Part shown: piece by piece, positions 8,801-11,452 of the stretch | Layout of the letters: each line of letters starts with the position of its first letter | Position numbering within the stretch: position 1 is the stretch's first letter | Assembly (NCBI GenBank): GCA_036005805.1 | Contig: DASYQE010000011.1 | Span: forward strand, 1 to 11,452 | Direction: 5' to 3' | DNA from: DASRAU01 sp036005805 | GTDB lineage: Bacteria; Acidobacteriota; Polarisedimenticolia; Gp22-AA2 | Length of the DNA stretch: 11,452 bases | Made by a program: the position numbers and the translations under genes | Notes under the pieces: model-generated | The model's input: the letters and a program-made list of their open reading frames with translations, nothing else | What the model was told of the DNA's origin: nothing | Databases searched by the model: none

Positions 8801-9534
8801 CCACGCTGATCTTCGATCATCCGCCGCAGCCCGATTTCACGGCGCCCGAAGCCGTGGAGTGCGATCGGCCGGCGGCCGCGCGGGTGACGCTCGACGGCAG
8901 CGCCACCACCGACGACGATTCCACGCCCGGCACCAGCGACGACGTCGTTTCTTACGAGTGGTTCGCCCGCATCGGCCCCGGCACGGGGATCCTCCATCCC
9001 GTGGGCACCGGCGTCCGCCTCCAGGCGGACCTGCCGCTCGACACGCACGATGTGACGCTGCGGGTCACCGACACGGCGGGGGAGACGGCGCAGACCGACC
9101 GCCCGCTGAGGGTGCGGGACACGCGTCCTCCGGCGCTCACGCTCGCGCCCGATCCCACCGTGCTCTGGCCCCCGGATCACAGCATGCGGCTGGTGCCGCT
9201 GCACGCCGTCGTCGCCGATGTGTGCGACCCGGGCGCAGGTTTCGGCCTGCTCCGGGCGACCAGCAGCGAGCCGGACGACGCGCCGGGCAGCGGGGACGGC
9301 GCCACGACCGGTGACATCACGACGCATCTCGGCCTGCTGGGGCCCGGCTTCCCGCCACGGGGCGGCGACCGGCTTCCGCCGGTGCTCTGCGACTCCGTGG
9401 GGCTTCGGGCCGAGCGTGCCGGAGGCGGCCCCGGACGGATCTATCGGATCGTCTGCATCACCATCGACCGATCCGGCAACTCCGCGACGGCCGAGGCGAC
9501 CGTCGAGGTCCCGGCGACGGGACCGGCGAACTAG
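2803..9534 (+). CDS. Secreted multidomain subtilisin-like serine protease (S8 family), 2243 aa
   Basis: This is an extracellular endopeptidase. An in-frame TGA at 2776 leaves GTG 2803 or ATG 2806 as the only sensible starts. A signal peptide covers residues 1-28 (hydrophobic 14-27), followed by a Pro-rich linker. A fervidolysin/I9-like propeptide lies at 66-137 and the S8 domain at about 150-458: Asp187 (GIVDSGA), His244 (GHGTHVSG), Asn336 (AAGND), Ser404 (GTSMAAP). All four are intact, so activity is expected. Next come Fn3 464-572, BACON-like 575-686, ASH-like 689-788, Ig-like 793-899, an EGDFG module 903-1041, ASH 1045-1142, an Ig-like domain 1145-1513 interrupted by a six-repeat propeller, a second EGDFG module 1517-1640, ASH 1646-1738, BACON-like 1741-1845, TSP3 1847-1907, a beta domain, PKD about 2010-2106, and the LWPPDH module to the end. 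The length is several times that of a classical subtilisin. No membrane anchor is visible. The substrate is unknown. It lies directly behind a paralogous surface-protein gene. Confidence 0.97.
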   Translation: MMPSQFRLDLSPKCAAVLLLAATTIFAAPPTTSPTSKPPAPPAPSVVAPRVRPGAPFPAPPYAPHAPDELIVRFRDGVDPGLRSGLRTEMRAAPRARFRVGAEQWRLAGGESIEDAIARLSRDPRVEYAEPNYLLKADRLPDDARLAEQYALHNTGQTGGLPGADVDALRAWNITAGDRSILIGIVDSGADQHHPDLAANLFVNPGEIPDNGIDDDGNGFIDDVSGWDFANNDNDPFDDSTVGHGTHVSGIAAAAGDNGRGIAGVAWRARFLPAKFINADGNGFSADAIRAMDYAALMGAQVLNNSYGGGAFSNAMFDTIAAIGTDGVVFVVAAGNDTENIDLKPHYPASYDLPNVIAVAATDDEDNLATFSSYGPREVHLAAPGVGLLSTLPGGNYGLLSGTSMAAPMVTGAAALLLAAEPGLTPLEVRTRLLASTRPLPSLTGKVQAGGRLDLFRLLAHADSVPPAAIGDVHVVETGSGHVTLRFTASGDDGLAGRASTYDIRAATPAIDPAHLEDAPAFVNHALPGQAGTVETIEVTGLAAATPYQFVVRARDEWDTAGPPSPVVAATTLAAPALSAEPLELGLSVAAGAMGEGTLAIANTGPGTLDWTAEAVEATADGGSAAPAWLTFRPAAGRVAAGATTPLVVHVETSALSAGHYPATLVLHTNDPAHAAADRALRLEVRDAATLAMAPAAIDFGRVVVGTSAFRLVTFANLGTAPLDILGFETDQAAIVPPAAAPSIPPHGSIELPVRFAPAGPGILEGQVTVVSLADNAAVVPPIHVAGIGLPAPVLAIEPAAIEVALRAGARESVPVDLRNDGGSDLTVHVEARAALEEAAAPWVTPSPADLTLPPGMVLPLQLGIDAGGLSPGEHQAVVHLTTNIPGGTPLEIPVTARVAAGGHLLLEGQEVLLESRVPFRQSGATTVHHLDAPIAPAGGGTVTLHVEGDFGSRLETTRLLLEGRELGTLRGGGVGPGTPGGDNGGVLPPDCVDASLTVSLDAEDMAELFADGAFDAQAIDSAAVDPTCDVNRHTVQVRYAPRTDAIDFGALLPGTERRRTLVARNPGSESIHATLRLDAGAAFSVVPATLDLPPGASATVTLAFDAPPAPRAQGSDLSDRLEVDSDDPDRPRLEIALQAALLETPRIEAAPAAVASTLLEGRTEPYPIVLTNHGAGPVALSLLLAPGDAAPAPADCRPEALYAAGFNSGVVRERDLTTGLERTVATGLFGPRGIALSADGRRLLINEFNGRLASVDPIGGGAPSRVVLGLDTPSGIEIDPRGETAWVTGFGTGDVAAVTLATGVVTRAASGLFGPHGLVLDTDGRSAYIAEESRGTLARIDLSDGRVVTIATGLGSAAGLALDRDTGQAYVAVPSRGAVVAIDLATGAVRDLATDLAAPTEAVFDAARRRLYVSEFSAGVVTAIDVDTGVRSTVIASVANPTGLALRLPGACAGRFARLAGASVELPAGGSATAPLEFDSTGLPEGRRTAVLVAGSRAPFVTLARVPLTLDVLPRPRIALSGDTQAAESTATFLGSAAKTTHVLHTTVLPGTAGRLEVTVEGDFGNAREYADVFVEGTLVGTVGNAGTDCIATTKALELPLSFLRGVAQNGTVEVVLQNSTDVFSTCSVNRHKLRLTYDNADPAAGVDFGDVDTGQGRTIQLLVHNNGLAPLQVNEVTATDPSCTATPGSFSVAASGLRGVLVRCVPSQPGPFAATLVLRSNDPDRPVVEAALRGTAIEPPRLRLDPDRIEAALAEATTAERILTVRNAGGRTLSFTAAVAGPAPPAFLSVQPAGGPIDPGGSLDLHVTFRAGTLPPGAYTAALALQSDDPSRLEARVDVLMTVERDRDRDGVSDSSDDCPDRPDPDQADRDGDRVGDACDNCPAVGNPGQADAEADGSGDACQPTARVDAIREDGGTRLEVEAALFDPQGEPLSGTVSLTPLGASQAAIVVPFAGRLPMFSDIAALPAGVRCRLEIRVSDGSSLPAVAAAEFLHQQETTLIFDHPPQPDFTAPEAVECDRPAAARVTLDGSATTDDDSTPGTSDDVVSYEWFARIGPGTGILHPVGTGVRLQADLPLDTHDVTLRVTDTAGETAQTDRPLRVRDTRPPALTLAPDPTVLWPPDHSMRLVPLHAVVADVCDPGAGFGLLRATSSEPDDAPGSGDGATTGDITTHLGLLGPGFPPRGGDRLPPVLCDSVGLRAERAGGGPGRIYRIVCITIDRSGNSATAEATVEVPATGPAN
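5509..5925 (+). repeat. EGDFG/VNRH module, copy A (within the protease)
   Basis: This encodes protease residues 903-1041. Landmarks are TVTLHVEGDFG, LLLEGRELGTL, Cys992, Cys1029 and CDVNRHTVQVRY. The same landmarks recur in the same order in copy B at 7351-7722. I do not recognise a named domain. The predicted alternation of strands and the pair of conserved Cys suggest a disulfide-linked beta sandwich. The copies are similar at protein level only, so this is an old duplication. Confidence 0.8.
6403..7143 (+). repeat. Six-repeat NHL/SMP-30-like beta-propeller inserted in the protease
   Basis: Residues 1201-1447 contain six units of about 41 residues with the pattern (L/A)Y(V/I)xxxxxGxVxxIDLxTGxVxxxAxGLxxPxGLALDxxGR. 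Examples are ATGLFGPRGIALSADGRR, SGLFGPHGLVLDTDGRS and LYVSEFSAGVVTAIDVDTG. This period and pattern are those of NHL-like propellers, which serve as binding platforms. Sequence on both sides looks like the two halves of one Ig-like domain, and Cys1197 and Cys1453 lie just outside the first and last repeats. The ligand is unknown. Confidence 0.85.
7351..7722 (+). repeat. EGDFG/VNRH module, copy B (within the protease)
   Basis: This encodes protease residues 1517-1640, the second copy of the module at 5509-5925. Landmarks are LEVTVEGDFG, VFVEGTLVGTV, Cys1591, Cys1628 and CSVNRHKLRLTY. It lacks the Gly/Pro-rich loop (about 971-990) of copy A. It is followed, as in copy A, by an ASH-like domain that begins with the motif (I/V)DFG. 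Confidence 0.8.
8341..8523 (+). repeat. Short TSP3 repeat array in the protease
   Basis: Residues 1847-1907 hold three TSP3 units: DRDRDGVSDSSDDCP, DRDGDRVGDACDNCP and AEADGSGDACQPT. The last unit ends exactly as the array in the upstream gene does, and it starts the tail that the two proteins share. Calcium binding is expected from the family. Confidence 0.88.
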
Positions 9535-9570
9535 CCGGCGGGGGACCCCGCGAAGCAGGCGGCGCGCCGG
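9535..9570. terminator. Inverted-repeat spacer between convergent genes, possible bidirectional terminator
   Basis: The whole 36-base spacer between the two stop codons is bracketed by CCGGCG (9535-9540) and CGCCGG (9565-9570). It also contains GCGGGG-GA-CCCCGC (9538-9551), which can form an alternative small hairpin. There is no T-run on either strand, so this is not a classical intrinsic terminator. The placement is right for one, but the base composition makes such stems common by chance. Confidence 0.3.
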
Positions 9571-10821
9571 TCAGGCGCCCCCGGCGTCCGCGGGCGGGGC
9601 TTCGACGTCGTCTCCGTCTTCTCCCGATGCGCCGGCGCGCAGCAGCGTCTCGCGCGTGCGGCGCGCCTCGGGAGCGGCCAGGTCGCGCCACAGTCCCGCG
9701 CGCCGCTTGCGATCGATCGCCTCGCGGCTGTAGCGGACGCTCGACATCAGCCGCCCTTCCGGCGTGAAGAAGTGAGTGCGTCCCCGGTCGCCGAGGACGA
9801 CGACGGCGCCGCTCCGCTCGTCGCGCAGGAAGGCGTCGCTGCGCGCCTCGCGGATGTCGTCGATGGCCTTGCGGGTCGGCCGGGTGCCCTGCTCGTGCCG
9901 TTCGCCGGCGTGCGCCGTGCGGCGGCCGCTGCCGCGCCGATCCTGCTCGAGCCGGCGCGCCAGCCCCTGCAGGATCCCGAGCACGCGCCGCTCCAGCGCC
10001 GGATCGTTCAGCGGCCCTTGAGCGGGACCACGCTCGGGCGCGCGCGACTCACGCCGCGGGGCGCGCGCGTCGCGCGCGGCCGTCATGAGGGCCGCCTGGG
10101 CCCAGCGCACAGCCCGGCGCCAGGGCAGGTCGTCCTGCCGCTCCCACAGGAGTGACAGATCGCCGCCGGCGGGGGAGGTCCCGAGGATGTTGAGCCCGAT
10201 GCGCCGACGGCCTTCGGGGGTGACGCGGACCGCGGCCTGGAAGGTGAGGGCGACGACGCCGCGTCCCTCGCCGGCGCGGGACGGGACGGGAAAGAAGCCG
10301 GCGATCACCTGCCCGAGCAGGTCGCGGCCGGCGCTGCGGAACGCCGGGAGGAGCGGCCCGTAGAGGTCACTGCGATCCATCTGGACGGTGAGAAAGGCCG
10401 GCGGCTCGGCGTAGAGGCGCTCGAAGGCGGGCAGGCGCGCCTCCATGGCGTACTGGGCGAACTCCATCCAGCGCGGCGCCCCCGCCGGCGCGTAGCCGAG
10501 GAAGACGTGGCGCGAGGAGGGAGGGCGCGAGTGCTCGCACGCCGCCGCCTCGCAGCGATGACACCACGAGTGCCCGGGCTGGAAGGCGGCCTGCTCTTCG
10601 ATGGCGTCGTCGATCTGCCGCTCGATCTCCTCCGCCAGGGAGGCGGCGAAGGTCTCCGCGTCCCCCGGGTGCCCCTGCAGCGCCAGGGGCACGTGCACAT
10701 CGAGAACCGGCAGCCGCCCTTCGAGCAGGTGCGCCCCCGGGCGCCCGCGCAGGATGTCGCGCGCCAGCCGCTCGATCGCCTGCCACGCCAGAATCCCCTG
10801 GCGTCGATCGCTCCCCGCCAT
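9571..10821 (-). CDS. Conserved-looking cytoplasmic protein of unknown function with CxxC-x4-CxH motif, 416 aa
   Basis: I do not recognise a named family. The chosen start is ATG at 10821 (MAGSDRRQGILAWQ). The frame stays open to an ATG at 10938, but those extra 39 residues are almost all Arg, Ala, Pro and Gly and look non-coding. Neither start has a clear Shine-Dalgarno. No signal peptide or membrane segment is seen. Residues 1-80 are mixed alpha/beta, with an acidic helix about 54-77. Cys87-x2-Cys90-x4-Cys95-x-His97 is a plausible zinc site, followed by HVFLGYAPAG and WMEFAQYAMEA. Residues 245-315 are an Arg-rich, probably disordered linker. A compact C-terminal segment (338-381) contains VVVLGDRGRTHFFTPEGR and SVRYSREAIDRKRR, and the tail is acidic. 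The gene is convergent to the protease and divergent from the next gene. The call as a gene rests on length, composition and the motifs; the role is open. Confidence 0.87.
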   Translation of the reverse strand: MAGSDRRQGILAWQAIERLARDILRGRPGAHLLEGRLPVLDVHVPLALQGHPGDAETFAASLAEEIERQIDDAIEEQAAFQPGHSWCHRCEAAACEHSRPPSSRHVFLGYAPAGAPRWMEFAQYAMEARLPAFERLYAEPPAFLTVQMDRSDLYGPLLPAFRSAGRDLLGQVIAGFFPVPSRAGEGRGVVALTFQAAVRVTPEGRRRIGLNILGTSPAGGDLSLLWERQDDLPWRRAVRWAQAALMTAARDARAPRRESRAPERGPAQGPLNDPALERRVLGILQGLARRLEQDRRGSGRRTAHAGERHEQGTRPTRKAIDDIREARSDAFLRDERSGAVVVLGDRGRTHFFTPEGRLMSSVRYSREAIDRKRRAGLWRDLAAPEARRTRETLLRAGASGEDGDDVEAPPADAGGA

Positions 10822-10939
10822 GCGTCGATGATCGCACAGCCGCCGCGGCCGGGCGCGAGCACGCCGTTGCGGGGCGCCGCGGCGACGATGCCGGGCCCCC
10901 CGGTGCGTCGCACACAGGCTGGAAGGCGCGCCACGCATG

Positions 10940-10952
10940 ATGTTCGGAACAT
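10940..10952. promoter_or_regulatory. Perfect 13-base palindrome, candidate operator
   Basis: ATGTTC-G-GAACAT is a perfect inverted repeat of six bases around one centre base. A related half-palindromic motif, TCCGGAA, lies at 10956-10962, 13 bases downstream of TTCGGAA at 10943-10949. The site lies between divergent genes, where a dimeric regulator would be expected to bind. The arms recall GTTC/GAAC boxes, but the spacing differs from the known Gram-positive LexA box, so no regulator is assigned. Confidence 0.35.
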
Positions 10953-10956
10953 TCGT

Positions 10957-11003
10957 CCGGAAAGATGGATGGGGGCGCCATTCATCACATAAAAAGTTTC
11001 CGG
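10957..11003. promoter_or_regulatory. Two-part foldable stem in the intergenic region
   Basis: CCGGAAA (10957-10963) pairs with TTTCCGG (10997-11003). Directly inside, GATGGATGG (10964-10972) pairs with CCATTCATC (10978-10986) through nine pairs, one of them G-T, around a five-base loop. A ten-base bulge, ACATAAAAAG, remains on the right side. The result is 16 pairs in two stacked parts. It could be a leader structure, an operator pair or chance. No known riboswitch consensus is recognised. Confidence 0.3.
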
Positions 11004-11013
11004 CGGATTGTTA

Positions 11014-11042
11014 TTGCAGCATAAAACGATCCGTCGTACATT
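11014..11042 (+). promoter_or_regulatory. Weak candidate promoter for the 103-aa gene
   Basis: TTGCAG (11014-11019) and TACATT (11037-11042) are 17 bases apart and match the sigma-70 -35 and -10 consensus at three and four of six positions. They lie in the only AT-rich stretch of the intergenic region. CATAAA at 11020-11025 is an alternative -10. Which is used, if either, cannot be decided from sequence. Confidence 0.25.
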
Positions 11043-11081
11043 GCTGGCGTCGTCGTTGAGTTGGTTGTTCCCCTCGGTCGC

Positions 11082-11090
11082 AAAGGAGGT
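11082..11090 (+). promoter_or_regulatory. Perfect Shine-Dalgarno for the 103-aa gene
   Basis: AAAGGAGGT matches the anti-Shine-Dalgarno end of 16S rRNA fully, with six bases between GGAGG and the ATG at 11096. It fixes the start of the gene. It stands out because the protease and the leftward gene have weak sites or none. Confidence 0.88.
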
Positions 11091-11095
11091 CGACA

Positions 11096-11407
11096 ATGAG
11101 TCTCGACGATCTTCTGAGGGAAGTGGTCGTCAGCGGTCGTCTCGCCGAGCCGTTCACCGCATCCGAGGCCACCCGCGCCGTCAGTCTGGAAGACTGGCCG
11201 GTGACGAAGGTCCAGAACTACCTCGCCCGCCATTGCATCGGCAACCTCGCGGCGACGGTCCTTCTGGTCGAGAGAGTCTCGTACGGGAAATACCGCCTGA
11301 TTTACGACGGTCCGCGTGACGGCGACTCGTGCGTCGTCCCGGACATCGGGCCTGAAGGCCCGGCACGCAGCGCGACATCGGACCATCCGGGCGATCACCA
11401 GTCCTGA
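11096..11407 (+). CDS. Small hypothetical protein, possible winged-helix fold, 103 aa
   Basis: I do not recognise a named family. The start is ATG at 11096, set by a perfect Shine-Dalgarno, and the stop is TGA at 11405-11407. Residues 1-70 look folded: helix MSLDDLLREVVVSG, then FTASEATRAVSLEDW, then a helix VTKVQNYLARHCIGNLA, then two strands ATVLLVERVSYGKYRLIYD. Three helices followed by a beta hairpin is the order of a small winged-helix domain, so DNA binding is possible, but this is inference from pattern only. Residues 72-103 are polar and rich in Asp, Gly, Pro and Ser, and probably disordered. There is no signal peptide or membrane segment. It has its own leader and is divergent from the 416-aa gene, so it could regulate that gene or itself. 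Confidence 0.8.
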   Translation: MSLDDLLREVVVSGRLAEPFTASEATRAVSLEDWPVTKVQNYLARHCIGNLAATVLLVERVSYGKYRLIYDGPRDGDSCVVPDIGPEGPARSATSDHPGDHQS

Positions 11408-11416
11408 CCCGCCGAT

Positions 11417-11431
11417 CCGCCCAGAGGGCGG
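11417..11431 (+). terminator. GC hairpin after the 103-aa gene, possible terminator
   Basis: CCGCCC-AGA-GGGCGG is a perfect six-pair stem with a three-base loop, nine bases after the stop codon. There is no T-run after it, so it would be a weak intrinsic terminator or an mRNA 3' end stabiliser. The rest of the sequence to the window edge shows no gene. Confidence 0.35.
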
Positions 11432-11452
11432 CCCGCGTCGCCGTCCTCTCCG

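Larger units (their letters stand above)
10822..11095. other. Divergent intergenic region with an AT-rich promoter-like core
   Basis: This gap of 274 bases separates the divergent starts of the two small genes. From 10822 to about 10935 it is GC-rich with no feature I can support. From about 10937 to 11042 it is clearly richer in A and T than the rest of the window and holds a palindrome, a foldable stem and promoter-like hexamers. From 11043 to 11095 is the leader of the rightward gene, ending in its ribosome-binding site. No tRNA or other RNA gene is recognisable. Confidence 0.6.

Noticed and set aside
2605..9327. A 2240-codon open frame on the minus strand, opposite the protease gene
   Set aside because: It is the antisense of a GC-biased coding frame, which rarely contains stops. 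Its translation is dominated by Arg, Gly, His and Ala with no domain signature, while the plus strand encodes a full subtilase with ordered domains.
10822..10938. N-terminal extension of the 416-aa protein to the ATG at 10938
   Set aside because: The 39 added residues are nearly all Arg, Ala, Pro, Gly and His without pattern, and no ribosome-binding site precedes the ATG. Not fully excluded.
10940..10952. LexA/SOS box
   Set aside because: The arms are GTTC and GAAC with one base between them, in the reverse order and spacing to the Gram-positive box GAAC-N4-GTTC.
10305..11398. Minus-strand open frames at 10305-11096 and 10985-11398, and plus-strand ones at 10507-10992
   Set aside because: They overlap the better supported genes in other frames, lack ribosome-binding sites and have shadow-like composition.

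Overview
The window is GC-rich bacterial chromosomal DNA in which nearly every third codon position is G or C. It holds four protein-coding genes and no recognisable RNA gene, insertion sequence, CRISPR array or phage signature. The modules seen in the two large genes are thrombospondin type-3 (TSP3) calcium repeats, HYR and PKD domains, the 'LWPxxH' C-terminal module, a 'YDVIRG' fibronectin-like tail, and stacks of BACON/ASH Ig-like domains on a subtilase. This mix is typical of Acidobacteriota, for example Thermoanaerobaculia-like soil or sediment lineages, and also occurs in Myxococcota and related phyla. The taxonomic guess is inference; no phylogenetic marker is present.

Layout. (1) Positions 2-2761 (+) are the 3' part of a gene for a large secreted, probably calcium-binding adhesin-like protein; its start lies outside the window. 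(2) After a 40-base gap, 2803-9534 (+) encodes a 2243-residue secreted subtilisin-family (S8) protease. It has a complete D/H/N/S catalytic set and about 1,780 residues of repeated beta-sandwich domains, a six-repeat beta-propeller, TSP3 repeats, and a C-terminal tail homologous to that of gene 1. (3) Convergent to it, separated by a 36-base spacer with inverted repeats, 9571-10821 (-) encodes a 416-residue cytoplasmic protein of unknown function with a CxxC-x4-CxH putative metal site. (4) Divergent from gene 3, across a 274-base intergenic region with an AT-rich patch, a palindrome and a foldable stem, 11096-11407 (+) encodes a 103-residue protein with a perfect Shine-Dalgarno and a possible winged-helix fold.

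How the genes may work together. Genes 1 and 2 are neighbours on the same strand and share a paralogous TSP3-beta-PKD-LWP tail, including a 30-base stretch that differs at one position. They probably act together outside the cell, one as a structural or adhesive protein and the other as a protease with similar surface or matrix modules; this is inference. Genes 3 and 4 look cytoplasmic and are separate units with no visible functional link to genes 1 and 2.

The most notable points are inside the protease. A three-domain block (Ig-like, 'EGDFG...C...CxVNRH' module, ASH) is present twice. In the second copy the Ig-like domain appears to be split by an inserted beta-propeller bracketed by two cysteines.
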